Part shown: positions 43,563-52,797 of the stretch, piece after piece | Layout: every line of letters starts with the position of its first letter | Numbering within the stretch: the stretch's first letter is position 1 | NCBI GenBank assembly: GCA_026314275.1 | Contig: CP111109.1 | Span: forward strand, 1,240,001-1,304,000 | DNA from: JAGOEY01 sp017997515 | GTDB lineage: Bacteria > Pseudomonadota > Gammaproteobacteria > Burkholderiales > Burkholderiaceae_C | Length of the DNA stretch: 64,000 nucleotides | Reading direction: 5' to 3' | Notes under the pieces: generated by a model | The model's database searches: none | Told to the model about the DNA's origin: nothing | Seen by the model: only the letters and a program-made list of their open reading frames with translations | Position numbers and translations under genes: made by a program

Positions 43563-44798
43563 TCATGGAGAAATCCTTGGTGATCCGACGCGGTTAAAAA
43601 TCACGCCAAATCGTGCCACCCCCACCTGCAAGGCCAAGTGCTCACGGTAATAGTGTTGCGCCTTTTGGCCCATGGCATGTAACTCAGCAGGCGCCAGGTC
43701 TGCCAGGGCCTGGGCTGAAGCCGCCAATGCTTCGGCGTTTTCCGATTCAGCCACCACGCCGCCTCCCGACTGGCGCACCAGGTCGGCGGCGTCGCCATTC
43801 ACCGCCATCAACAACGGCTTGCCCACGGCCATATAGGCCTGCGTTTTGGATGGAATGGTGATTTCAAACAAGGGGTCTTTGCGCAGGTGCACCAGCAAGG
43901 CCTCGGCCGCATTCAAATAGGCGCCCACCTCCGCCATGGGCACGGCGGGCAAAAATATGACGTTACCCAATTGACGTTGCGCAGCCTGTGCTTTGAGCGG
44001 GCCAACCTCCACGCCACCGCCCAACATGACAAAGCTCACCCGTGAGCCTCGCGCCTGCAACACAGCAGCCGCATCGAGCACAGCGCCCAATGCCTGGGCC
44101 TTGCCCATATTCCCAGCAAAAACGATGCGGAACCGATCAGGCCCTGGGAACGCCGCCGGCAACTGGCCCGTGGGCGCGGCCAATGCGGCCTCGTCGGCCC
44201 AGTTGTAGATCACGTCCACCTTGGCCTCTGGGACGCCACGCTGTACCAGCAGGCGCTTGAAACCCGGCGATAACACCGCGATGTGGTCCACACGCCGATA
44301 CACCCACCGGCACACTGCAGCCACTACACCCAAGGCCCGCGGATTGTTCAACATGCCAGTGGCACGCAAGGTGTCGGGCCACATGTCCTGGATGTCGTAC
44401 ACCACAGGTATGCGGCGCAGCAGCCGGATCAGGCTGGCGGTGATGCCAACCGTGAGCGGTGGGTGGTAGGCATAAATGACATCGGCTCGCTTTGCCACGA
44501 ACAGCCCATACACCAACGCCGACGCAGCAAAGCTGGCGTAGTTGAGCACTCGCTTGATGGCAGACTGATCATGGTTGGGATACAGAGGCACACGCGTGAC
44601 ATGCACGCCGTCAATCAGCTCGCGCTGCAACGTCTTGATGCGGTAGCCGGGATATACCTTGCCACCGGGATAGTTCGGAAAGCCGGTAACGACCTCCACT
44701 TCAAACCCCTGGCGCACCAACTCTTTGGCAAACACCAGGCCTTTGAATGTGGGCTCCGGGTCGAACCACTGGGTCAGCAACAGAACGCGAACCGCCAT
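43563..44798 (-). CDS. GT4-family glycosyltransferase (WbuB-like)
   Basis: 411 aa, two Rossmann domains. VRVLLLTQWFDPEPTFKG, VVTGFPNYPGGKVYPGYR, YDIQDMWPDTL and the late ITIPSKTQAYMAVGKPLL are hallmarks of the WbuB branch, which in O-antigen loci next to fnlABC transfers N-acetyl-L-fucosamine. Three bp after the fnlC-like gene. Donor assignment rests on this context. Confidence 0.88.
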   Translation of the reverse strand: MAVRVLLLTQWFDPEPTFKGLVFAKELVRQGFEVEVVTGFPNYPGGKVYPGYRIKTLQRELIDGVHVTRVPLYPNHDQSAIKRVLNYASFAASALVYGLFVAKRADVIYAYHPPLTVGITASLIRLLRRIPVVYDIQDMWPDTLRATGMLNNPRALGVVAAVCRWVYRRVDHIAVLSPGFKRLLVQRGVPEAKVDVIYNWADEAALAAPTGQLPAAFPGPDRFRIVFAGNMGKAQALGAVLDAAAVLQARGSRVSFVMLGGGVEVGPLKAQAAQRQLGNVIFLPAVPMAEVGAYLNAAEALLVHLRKDPLFEITIPSKTQAYMAVGKPLLMAVNGDAADLVRQSGGGVVAESENAEALAASAQALADLAPAELHAMGQKAQHYYREHLALQVGVARFGVIFNRVGSPRISP

Positions 44799-44801
44799 GG
44801 T

Positions 44802-45932
44802 TCAGTACTTCTTCCACACCACACGGTTCACATAGTCCGTGTAGCTGTGAATGATGCGCAGCACCTTGTCAGACACATTGGGCATGCTGTAGTCGGCCAC
44901 CTGGCGCAGCAGACGGGTGTCGCCACGCGGCTGGCTTTCCAGAATGGCAAGGCCCTGCATTACACGAACAGACTCCAGCCCCACCATCATCACAGCCGCC
45001 TCCTCCATGCCTTCAGGGCGCTCATGCGCCTCGCGCAGATTGAGCGCGGGGAAGTTCATGATGGACGACTCTTCGTTGATCGTTCCGCTGTCTGACAGCA
45101 CTGCTTTGGAGGACACCTGCAGCCGGTTGTAATCGGTAAAGCCCAGCGGCTTCAGCAATTGAACATTGGCGTGGAACTGAACCCCCAATGCATCCACCCG
45201 CTTCTGTGTGCGCGGATGGGTCGACACAATGACGGGCAGACCGTAGTGCTCGGCCACGGTGTTAAGCACCTGCACCAGCTTGCCAAAGTTCAGGTCCGAA
45301 TCAATATTTTCTTCGCGGTGCGCACTGACCACAAAGAACTGCCCCTCGGTCAGGTTGAGACGGCTCAGCACATCTGACGCGGCGATACCCGGCTGGTAAT
45401 GCGCCAACACTTCGGCCATGGGGCTGCCGGTCTTGATCACCATGTCGGGTGGCAAACCCTCGCGCAGCAGGTATTCACGCGCAATGCTGCTGTAGGTGAG
45501 GTTGATGTCGGCCGTGTGGTCCACGATGCGCCGGTTGATTTCCTCGGGCACACGCTGGTCAAAGCAACGGTTACCGGCCTCCATGTGGAACACGGGGATC
45601 TTGCGCCGCTTCGCTGGCAACACCGCCATACAGCTGTTGGTGTCCCCCAGCACCAGCATCGCATCAGGCGCTTCCGTGGCCAGCACACCATCCACGGCGA
45701 TGATGATCTTGCCAATGGTCTCTGCCGCACTACCGCCCGCTGCGTTCAAAAAATGATCCGGCTTGCGAATGCCCAGATCGTCAAAGAAGATCTGGTTCAG
45801 CTCGTAGTCGTAGTTTTGCCCGGTATGCACCAGCACGTGTTCACAGTGCTCGTCCAAACGCGCCAACACGCGAGAAAGGCGGATGATTTCGGGCCGGGTT
45901 CCGACCACCGTGACAACTTTGAGTTTTTTCAT
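44802..45932 (-). CDS. UDP-N-acetyl sugar 2-epimerase, FnlC/WbjD type
   Basis: 376 aa, WecB-like fold: VVTVVGTRPEIIRLSRVLA, VLGDTNSCMAVLPAKRRKIPVFHMEAGNR (catalytic Asp/Glu), VVSAHREENID and SDSGTINEES. Position next to the fnlB- and WbuB-like genes and the NR-F-V-PEEINRRI pattern indicate the FnlC/WbjD step, converting UDP-N-acetyl-L-pneumosamine to UDP-N-acetyl-L-fucosamine, rather than UDP-ManNAc synthesis. Confidence 0.9.
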   Translation of the reverse strand: MKKLKVVTVVGTRPEIIRLSRVLARLDEHCEHVLVHTGQNYDYELNQIFFDDLGIRKPDHFLNAAGGSAAETIGKIIIAVDGVLATEAPDAMLVLGDTNSCMAVLPAKRRKIPVFHMEAGNRCFDQRVPEEINRRIVDHTADINLTYSSIAREYLLREGLPPDMVIKTGSPMAEVLAHYQPGIAASDVLSRLNLTEGQFFVVSAHREENIDSDLNFGKLVQVLNTVAEHYGLPVIVSTHPRTQKRVDALGVQFHANVQLLKPLGFTDYNRLQVSSKAVLSDSGTINEESSIMNFPALNLREAHERPEGMEEAAVMMVGLESVRVMQGLAILESQPRGDTRLLRQVADYSMPNVSDKVLRIIHSYTDYVNRVVWKKY

Positions 45933-45962
45933 AAAGCAAGGAATTCAAAATACGAAAGCAGC

Positions 45963-47090
45963 CTACAGCGGGCAGGCAAAGGTATCGGGCCGGGCGCGGT
46001 CAAAAATCTCATTGGCCCACAACATGACCACCATCTCGTCCTGGCCAATGTTGGTAATGTCGTGCGTCCACCCGGGCACGGTTTCGACCACCTCGGGCTT
46101 GTCGCCCTGGGTCACCAGCGCATATTCCTCGCCGGTCTGCATGTGGCGAAACTTGAAGCGTGCCTGCCCCTTGATGACAAGGAACTTCTCGGTCTTGGTG
46201 TGGTGGTAATGCCCGCCACGCGTGATGCCGGGGTGGGCCGTAAAGTACGAGAACTGCCCCGCGTCCGGCGTCTTGAGCATTTCGACAAACACACCGCGCG
46301 GGTCGCCGTGCTGCACCAGAGGGTAGGCAAACAGCTCCACCGGCAGGTAACTCACATAGGTGGCATACAGCGCCCGCACCAGCCCGGTGCCGACACGCTC
46401 ACTCACCAGGCTTGTGCGGCTGTCTTTAAAGGCCTGGATCTGCCGGGCCAGTTCGCCCACCGTGGTGCTGTACTGCGGCGCCAGGGTGGAAAAACCGTTC
46501 GCATCCACCATGGCATCGGCCCCATCCATGATCTGTATGCAACGCAGGATAACGTCATCCACATACACCAAGGTAAGCGCGGCAGACGGATCGTTCACCT
46601 GGATGGGCAGGCCCCGTGTGATGTTGTGGCAAAAGGTGGCGATGGCGGAGTTGTAGTTGGGCTTGCACCATTTGCCAAACACGTTGGGCAGCCGAAAAAC
46701 ATGCACAGGCACCTGGTGGCTGCGCGCCGCAGCAAACAAGGCGTCTTCGGCCAGGCGCTTGCTCTCGCCATACGGATTGGCCTGCGCAGCCTGCGTGGAC
46801 GATGTGCAAACAATTGGCACCCGCTTGCCCGTTGCATCGGCCACCTCACAAACAGCTGAACACAGCGCCTGCGTCAGGTCCGCATTGCCCGTGGTGAAGT
46901 CTTTAGGGTCTTGCGGGCGGTTCACGCCCGCCAGATGGAAGACAAAATCCACCCCTTGCAGCATGGCGGGCAAGCGGGCCACATCGTCCGCGCGGGTAAA
47001 GGTGGAGACCTGCACATCCTTGCGCTCGGCCAGGTGCAGTTGCAGGTTTTTACCGATAAAACCGTCGGCACCGGTGATGAGAATTTTCAC
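45963..47090 (-). CDS. UDP-sugar reductase FnlB/WbjC type (SDR plus C-terminal cupin)
   Basis: 375 aa from a GTG start. The SDR domain opens KILITGADGFIGKNLQLHL and carries NPYGESKRLAED (YxxxK) and VFRLPNVFGKW; the C-terminal ~120 residues are a cupin (GVFVEMLKTPDAGQFSYFTA ... GGHYHHTKTEKFLVIKG). This fusion is characteristic of Cap5F/WbjC/FnlB, which completes epimerisation and reduces the 4-keto sugar to UDP-N-acetyl-L-pneumosamine. It is separated from fnlA by an inserted vapBC module whose toxin gene ends 6 bp upstream. Confidence 0.92.
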   Translation of the reverse strand: MKILITGADGFIGKNLQLHLAERKDVQVSTFTRADDVARLPAMLQGVDFVFHLAGVNRPQDPKDFTTGNADLTQALCSAVCEVADATGKRVPIVCTSSTQAAQANPYGESKRLAEDALFAAARSHQVPVHVFRLPNVFGKWCKPNYNSAIATFCHNITRGLPIQVNDPSAALTLVYVDDVILRCIQIMDGADAMVDANGFSTLAPQYSTTVGELARQIQAFKDSRTSLVSERVGTGLVRALYATYVSYLPVELFAYPLVQHGDPRGVFVEMLKTPDAGQFSYFTAHPGITRGGHYHHTKTEKFLVIKGQARFKFRHMQTGEEYALVTQGDKPEVVETVPGWTHDITNIGQDEMVVMLWANEIFDRARPDTFACPL

Positions 47091-47096
47091 AATGAA

Positions 47097-47477
47097 TCAG
47101 CTGCCTTTTTTAGCGTTGAATAAGACTGATTGCAGGCCGACATCCATCGTCAACAACTCCAGCCCATGGCACAGGGCCGTGGCGGCAATCAGTGCATCTG
47201 GAATCTTTACCCGGCGAGATCGGCGCAACTCAATAGCCGCGTCTTCAATGCCCGTAGAAATTGCCAGATACGTGAATTGGGCCAAGCGCTGCCGGATCAA
47301 GGAGTCTTCGTCCACCGTGATACCGGGAAAGCCCAGCAACTCCATGCGCGTTACCGCGCTGAACGCGCATTGGTGCGCCATCAAACGTTCATGGCCCACT
47401 CTTTCCAATACTTCTGGCGTTGACTTCAACATCCCCAGAATGAAATTGGTATCAAGCAAGTACCTAACGCCACTCAT
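47097..47477 (-). CDS. vapC: PIN-domain toxin VapC of a type II toxin-antitoxin module
   Basis: 126 aa from MSGVRYLLDTNFILG. The PIN acidic residues are D9, E46 (RMELLGF), D94 (IPDALIAAT) and D112 (TMDVG), the layout of magnesium-dependent VapC RNases that cut tRNA or rRNA. The start overlaps the antitoxin stop by 14 bp. Placed inside the fnl operon, on the same strand, so it may be read through from the polysaccharide promoter. Confidence 0.88.
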   Translation of the reverse strand: MSGVRYLLDTNFILGMLKSTPEVLERVGHERLMAHQCAFSAVTRMELLGFPGITVDEDSLIRQRLAQFTYLAISTGIEDAAIELRRSRRVKIPDALIAATALCHGLELLTMDVGLQSVLFNAKKGS

Positions 47478-47694
47478 TACGCAATTTCTGCTGAATGGCC
47501 AAAGGTGATTCGCCAAAGGTTTGGGTGTTCTCCAGCCCACCGCACAAACTGGTAAGGCTAGTGTCCGTTGGCGGGCTGGCCGCGTTTGTTTGCCTGGCTT
47601 GCAAGAAATCAGCAAAATCCAGCACCTCGGCCAGCAATGGTTCCGGCAAGGTCTGAACCGCTTTAAGGAGCCGCTCTGAAGTTGTTGACATCAT
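47464..47694 (-). CDS. vapB: Antitoxin of the vapBC module (DUF2281-like)
   Basis: 76 aa from the ATG at 47694, which has AGGA five bases upstream; an earlier ATG (47709) would add five residues. The N-terminus SERLLKAVQTLPEPLLAEVLDFADFLQ is a DUF2281-type antitoxin opening; the C-terminus is probably disordered and neutralises VapC. Stands 66 bp after fnlA. Confidence 0.85.
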   Translation of the reverse strand: MMSTTSERLLKAVQTLPEPLLAEVLDFADFLQARQTNAASPPTDTSLTSLCGGLENTQTFGESPLAIQQKLRNEWR

Positions 47695-47760
47695 GCTTAT
47701 CCTGTTCATTTTTACCCACGTAGTTTACGTTTTTGCCACTGGATGGTGCACGGTGTCGCC

Positions 47761-48804
47761 TCAGTCCTCTGCCACGGCGTGTTCACCCCGCGCAATACGC
47801 TGCATGAAGTCAAGCTTGAGCAGTAGTTGCTTCATGCCCGCCACATCCAGGCGGGTGGTGTTGTGCGAGTTGTAGTCTTCACTGTGCGAGCTTTGGGTCA
47901 TGCGCTGCTCGCCCTGCTCTACATACTTGGCGTAGTTCAGATCACGGCCATCTGGTGGAACACGGAAATAGTCCCCCATGTCTTCGGCACAGGCCAACTC
48001 CTCACGGCCCAGCAGTGCCTCGTACAGCTTCTCGCCATGGCGGGTGCCAATCTCGCGCACCACATGCTCGGGCCGGCCCATCAACTCCAAAATGGCTTGC
48101 GTCAATACGGCCACCGTTGCGGCCGGTGCCTTTTGCACAAAAATATCGCCGTTGTTGCCATGCTCAAACGCATAAAGCACCAGCTCCACCGCATCGTCCA
48201 GCGTCATCATGAAACGTGTCATGGACGGATCTGTGACGGTGATCGGCTTGCCCGCCAAGACCTGCTCCACAAACAGCGGAATCACCGACCCGCGCGACGC
48301 CATCACATTGCCATAACGCGTGCCACAAATGACGGTGCCCGTGCCTTCCAGGTTGCGGCTGGACGCCACCATGACTTTTTCCATCATGGCCTTGCTGATA
48401 CCCATGGCATTGATGGGGTACACCGCTTTGTCGGTGCTCAGGCATACCACGCGTTTGACGCCTGCACTGATTGCAGCCTCCAGCACGTTCTCTGTGCCCA
48501 GTACGTTGGTACGCACCGCCTGCATGGGGTGGAACTCACACGAAGGCACCTGCTTCAACGCTGCCGCGTGGAACACATAGTCCACACCGCGCATCGCCGT
48601 CGCAACACTGCGCGCATCACGCACATCCCCGATATAGAACTTCAGCTTGGGATGGTTGTAGCGCTTGCGCATGTCATCCTGCTTTTTCTCGTCACGGCTG
48701 AAGATACGAATCTCCCTGATATCGGTGTTTAAAAAACGCTTCAAAACAGCGTTACCGAAAGATCCCGTTCCACCAGTTATTAACAATAATTTATTATTGA
48801 ACAT
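47761..48804 (-). CDS. UDP-GlcNAc 4,6-dehydratase/5-epimerase FnlA/WbjB type
   Basis: 347 aa, soluble CapD-like SDR: LLLITGGTGSFGNAVLKRFL (NAD), IFSRDEKKQDDMRKRY, LSTDKAVYPINAMGISKAMMEKV and the late TRHGEKLYEALL. The RKRY segment and the length match Cap5E/WbjB/FnlA, first enzyme of UDP-N-acetyl-L-fucosamine synthesis. Its ATG overlaps the wzy-like stop by one base (TGATG). Codon use is GC-rich like fnlB and fnlC, unlike the AT-rich genes just upstream. Confidence 0.92.
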   Translation of the reverse strand: MFNNKLLLITGGTGSFGNAVLKRFLNTDIREIRIFSRDEKKQDDMRKRYNHPKLKFYIGDVRDARSVATAMRGVDYVFHAAALKQVPSCEFHPMQAVRTNVLGTENVLEAAISAGVKRVVCLSTDKAVYPINAMGISKAMMEKVMVASSRNLEGTGTVICGTRYGNVMASRGSVIPLFVEQVLAGKPITVTDPSMTRFMMTLDDAVELVLYAFEHGNNGDIFVQKAPAATVAVLTQAILELMGRPEHVVREIGTRHGEKLYEALLGREELACAEDMGDYFRVPPDGRDLNYAKYVEQGEQRMTQSSHSEDYNSHNTTRLDVAGMKQLLLKLDFMQRIARGEHAVAED

Positions 48805-50108
48805 CAATCAATCCTTGTGTAAATAATTTTCTTCTTTGACATAAACCAAAAAATCAACCAAAACCAAAAACCAAAATAAGCATCAGCAGTTTGCGCCAAT
48901 TGATTATTAGCAGGAGCATACATAAAAAGCAAAAATAAATTCACAAAAACAAGTGCCGCATAATCATTGTCCAATTTCACAGCACCAACCCATGACTTAG
49001 AAAACAAAAAAGATAAAAACAGCATCGCAACCACAGTCATAGGAAAGCCCACGTCGCTCGCAATCCATGGAAACATGGTCGACCAAACTCCCTTATCATC
49101 CCAGCCCGAATCCTTCATCTTATAAAGAAAACTCCGCTCATACAAACCATCATCACCCGTAATATTTGAATATATCGAAATCAAAACCGGCGAATGACCC
49201 AATCCATATGTTGATTCAAAAGATTCATTCAATGCAATTGATAAACCATAATAACCCTGCGAAAGATAAGCAGCCAACATGGCAATTCCAAATTGATTGA
49301 CATCATCCAAACGACTTAATATTGGACCACTGTAGTCTGCACAAACCACAGCGCTTTCAGCTACGCAAAACTCATTTGCCGAACCAAGTCTAGATAGTTT
49401 TCTCTCCGAAAATAAGCCAAAAGCAATCATTAAAACAAAAACTATGCTCAAGCAAAATACAAAAAATTTAACAAAAGATAAATTCAACTTCTTCAAATAA
49501 ATCAATCTTCCACATTTAATCAAAAAAGCCCCGCAAAAAAGCACCATCAAATCAGCAATTTCTTTATCCGTACCACGCATTATAGAAAATATTACTTGGC
49601 AAAATAAAAACAAAGCAAAAAATCCCACTTGACTTTTGCTCATTTCCCTCCACTTCAAAACCACAAGAGGCACAATCGCAAACATCCATGGAAAGTAAAT
49701 CATCCGAACAAATGCCACGACTTTACGTCCAGTATTTTCTTGGGCCAAACCTTCTAACATTTCCCCATATGCAGTGCCTTGATCGCGAAGAATTTCCAAA
49801 AATTGCCATGGAAATTTATTACTATAAATATAGGTTGCCGGCAAAAATATGACCAAACTTGCGGTAATTCCTATTTTAAAAACACGCTTCCAATCAAGTT
49901 TTTTTATTAAAAACAATTTCTCATCAAATCTTGATTTTTTTATTCCAAACAGATAGCCAACAATAATTGCAAAGAAAACACTCACCAAAAATATCAACAA
50001 TGACAAATCATCTTTTACAGGCCAATCGAATGGTCCGGCAAAAAACAATAACATCGACAACATCAAATAAGAAATCACCAACAACAATGGCACCAAATTC
50101 AAAAACAT
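48804..50108 (-). CDS. Putative O-antigen polymerase (Wzy-like)
   Basis: 434 aa from the ATG at 50108; a TTG at 50147 overlapping the preceding gene could add 13 residues. About ten to twelve hydrophobic helices, with a large loop around SERKLSRLGSANEFCVAESAVVCADYSGPIL (residues ~260-330) as expected for the Wzy periplasmic loop. No strong sequence motif, as usual for Wzy; the call rests on topology and on its place between Wzx, a glycosyltransferase and sugar-nucleotide genes. AT-rich. Confidence 0.7.
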   Translation of the reverse strand: MFLNLVPLLLVISYLMLSMLLFFAGPFDWPVKDDLSLLIFLVSVFFAIIVGYLFGIKKSRFDEKLFLIKKLDWKRVFKIGITASLVIFLPATYIYSNKFPWQFLEILRDQGTAYGEMLEGLAQENTGRKVVAFVRMIYFPWMFAIVPLVVLKWREMSKSQVGFFALFLFCQVIFSIMRGTDKEIADLMVLFCGAFLIKCGRLIYLKKLNLSFVKFFVFCLSIVFVLMIAFGLFSERKLSRLGSANEFCVAESAVVCADYSGPILSRLDDVNQFGIAMLAAYLSQGYYGLSIALNESFESTYGLGHSPVLISIYSNITGDDGLYERSFLYKMKDSGWDDKGVWSTMFPWIASDVGFPMTVVAMLFLSFLFSKSWVGAVKLDNDYAALVFVNLFLLFMYAPANNQLAQTADAYFGFWFWLIFWFMSKKKIIYTRID

Positions 50109-50133
50109 GATTGAGGTATTTCTATTTTTAAAC

Positions 50134-51345
50134 TCAATGAGCTGCAACAGCTTTTAGCAATTTACGACAAACTCCAGAAACTTCCATCTCTTCATTAAAA
50201 CAAGCATTACCATTTTTTCCTGCAATACGCCTCGCATCCGGATCAAGACTTAATTTTTTAACATTCTCATAAAAAGCGCTCAAGTTCCCAGCCTCTGAGC
50301 AAAGTCCAGCTTTCCACGTTTCTAGCCATTCTCCGTAATCACTGCTAGCCTCCACAGAAGCCACAATCGGTAAGGATGCCTTGAAATAATCAATTGTTTT
50401 TGAGGGGAAAGTAGGAACATCCACGTCTCTTACAGTACAGACCAAAGCGATATCGCACGCCGAAAGTAATTGCAAATATCTATTTCTGGGTACAGGCTTA
50501 AGTAAAACTACGTTTTTAGCCCCATTCGCGATCTCATCTTGAATAAGCGCTTCATACGGCCCACTTCCGATAAAAAGAAAAACAATATTATCCCGCCTTT
50601 GCTGAGCCATTTTTGCCACGGCGAGTATATCTTCGATTCCTCTACCGACGGTCAACTGCCCGCCAAAAATTGCGATTACTTTATTTCCTGATAATCCAAA
50701 ATTCTCTCGCATTAACGATTTATCGAAATCTGCTACCGGAATAGTGTTCCCCCACAACGGAAGGATGCCCACTTGTTGATTTTTCTTGAGATTGTAATGT
50801 TTTTTTAAATAATCAACATTTTTTTGCGTCATGCAACCAATGAAATCAAATTTTCGAGTTATATATTCCTCGATTTTTTTTGCACCCAAAAATACAAATC
50901 TATTCTTGATTAGCCCTATTTGCCGATGATGGTACGGGAAAAAATCCCAAAGAATATAAGAAGATTTGACACCAGGCTGCCGCAGAGAAGTAAGCAATGG
51001 TGCCATCATGGTAACAGCGGGTGAAAATCCGATTATGAGGTCAAATTTAATATTTCGAAATTCATTTCTTACACACTTGCGCGCAGCCAGTGAAGAAAAA
51101 AGCCATTTCGTTATTTTTTCGATTTTTGCGCCAAGTACCTGTATGCTGAGCGTCGACATTACCGTCACCTTCACGCCCGTGCTGGTGATGTATGTTTTTG
51201 GAGGCTGATTAGTCTTGTCAGACCAATCCACGCATATTACACATACGGAATGCCCCATTTTCGCAAAAGCATTGGCAAGATCGTTTGTAAGCCATCCATC
51301 TTCTTCGTTAATGGAAAATTTTGTGCATAACAGCAAAATATTCAT
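50134..51345 (-). CDS. GT4-family glycosyltransferase
   Basis: 403 aa. Two-domain GT-B layout: MNILLLCTKFSINEEDGWLTNDLANAF at the start; FGGQLTVGRGIEDIL, FLFIGSGPYEALI and VDVPTFPSKTIDYFKASLPIVASV in the C-terminal donor domain (the E-x7-E region is replaced by PTFPSKTIDYF, as in the WbuB/WcaI-like branch). Adds one sugar of the repeat unit; donor and linkage unknown. Overlaps the flippase gene by 4 bp. AT-rich. Confidence 0.85.
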   Translation of the reverse strand: MNILLLCTKFSINEEDGWLTNDLANAFAKMGHSVCVICVDWSDKTNQPPKTYITSTGVKVTVMSTLSIQVLGAKIEKITKWLFSSLAARKCVRNEFRNIKFDLIIGFSPAVTMMAPLLTSLRQPGVKSSYILWDFFPYHHRQIGLIKNRFVFLGAKKIEEYITRKFDFIGCMTQKNVDYLKKHYNLKKNQQVGILPLWGNTIPVADFDKSLMRENFGLSGNKVIAIFGGQLTVGRGIEDILAVAKMAQQRRDNIVFLFIGSGPYEALIQDEIANGAKNVVLLKPVPRNRYLQLLSACDIALVCTVRDVDVPTFPSKTIDYFKASLPIVASVEASSDYGEWLETWKAGLCSEAGNLSAFYENVKKLSLDPDARRIAGKNGNACFNEEMEVSGVCRKLLKAVAAH

Positions 51346-52610
51346 TGCAATGAAGCCTTTGAAAATTGATTTTTAATATAAAACAAAAAACAGCAGCTCA
51401 TCATAATAGCCAAAGACATAAAGGTTAATAAATGCGCATACACCGGAGTCATTCTAGCCATCGTTGGATATAAAAATACGGTAAAACCAAAAAACGCAAT
51501 GCCTTGAAATAGTTCAGATCCAATAGGCAGTAATTTGTTGTTTTTGGCCAAGAAAAAATAGGTAAAAGTTGAGGCGATAGTGCGAAAAAAATCACCAATC
51601 AATTGAGGTAAAAAATAATCTTGCATTGGTAAAAATTTCTCATTAAATACCAATTTAATAATTACCATTTTTGCAAAATAAATTACCATCAACATCACAG
51701 CGGTCGCACAAAGCAACGGCAGCAAAATACGTTTCAACTCCGTCAAAATGGCCCCTGGATTATCACATTTTGCAAATTTTGGCAATGCGTAATTTATAAG
51801 AACAATGCCAATAAATTGCATGTATACATCAGATATTTTTAATACACCTTGCCAATATCCAACCTCTCCCCAACCAACGCGATCCCCCATGAAATTACGG
51901 CTCAGCATCTGCGCTAATGGCAATGCCGAGACGGCAACCAACATCACCATGGAATAGGACAAAAGCAAGAAGATTAGCTGGCGGTCCGGATATATCCAAA
52001 CTCGTGAAAACCTGAAAACTCTTCCAGTCCGCAAATTCCATAATGAAAAAAATCCGGCAGCAGCAGGGAAAAATACTAATCCATAAACTGCGCCATTAAA
52101 TTCACCAATATAAATCATCAAAACCAGAACAAACAATCCAGCCAATGTTCCATAAATATTTATTTTTGTAAATGTCCAAATTTCACCACGACTGCTAAAT
52201 ATAGCCAATATCAAATTACCCAAGCCAATAAAAATTTGACTAGCTGCCAGAAATAAAAATACTCCTTTATAAGCAGCGCTTCCAAATATAAATTTCGAAA
52301 GATCTTTTGCACCAATGCATAGTAGGATTGCAACAATTCCGCAAAAAGTCAAACAAATTGCCAGCGCGGCACTAATTGTTTCCTCTTTGGATTTTATTGA
52401 ATCGGATGAAGCAAGCAGCTTTATAACTCCATTGGTAATGCCACCACCTGCAAACATACTAACAATAGCAATTGCCGTCATCAATTGACCTAATACGCCA
52501 AATTGTTCTGGCGTAAATTTCCACGCAATCAACTTAATTATGACTAACCCGCTGACTATCTTTGTCAAGGTGGAAAAACTTAAAACTATACCGGACTTAA
52601 CCACAGACAT
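51342..52610 (-). CDS. Oligosaccharide flippase (Wzx family)
   Basis: 422 aa with about twelve membrane helices. SGIVLSFSTLTKIVSGLVIIKLIAWKFTPEQFGVLGQLMT is a typical MATE/MVF-fold Wzx opening. LVFNEKFLPMQDYFLPQLIGDFFRTIASTFTYFFLAKNN resembles the WzxE/O-antigen flippases. It moves lipid-linked repeat units across the inner membrane. First gene of the minus-strand locus; no JUMPstart or ops element was recognised in the AT-rich 187 bp before it. Confidence 0.88.
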   Translation of the reverse strand: MSVVKSGIVLSFSTLTKIVSGLVIIKLIAWKFTPEQFGVLGQLMTAIAIVSMFAGGGITNGVIKLLASSDSIKSKEETISAALAICLTFCGIVAILLCIGAKDLSKFIFGSAAYKGVFLFLAASQIFIGLGNLILAIFSSRGEIWTFTKINIYGTLAGLFVLVLMIYIGEFNGAVYGLVFFPAAAGFFSLWNLRTGRVFRFSRVWIYPDRQLIFLLLSYSMVMLVAVSALPLAQMLSRNFMGDRVGWGEVGYWQGVLKISDVYMQFIGIVLINYALPKFAKCDNPGAILTELKRILLPLLCATAVMLMVIYFAKMVIIKLVFNEKFLPMQDYFLPQLIGDFFRTIASTFTYFFLAKNNKLLPIGSELFQGIAFFGFTVFLYPTMARMTPVYAHLLTFMSLAIMMSCCFLFYIKNQFSKASLQ

Positions 52611-52797
52611 AATTTACTTCTAATGTATCCACAAGGCGCGTTGTATGGATTATCAATAATACAGTTAGCATCGCGCTCAGCATGATTTTTGACTTGGCAA
52701 GCCTGAGCAGCAATTGCAAAAAATTTGATATTCAAGCAAGCGCTTCTGTTTTTACTTTCCAATTAACAATATAAAAATCAATATTTTTAAACTGCAA

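Noticed and set aside
52611..52797. JUMPstart/ops element upstream of wzx
   Set aside because: No GGCGGTAGC-type sequence on the minus strand in this AT-rich stretch.
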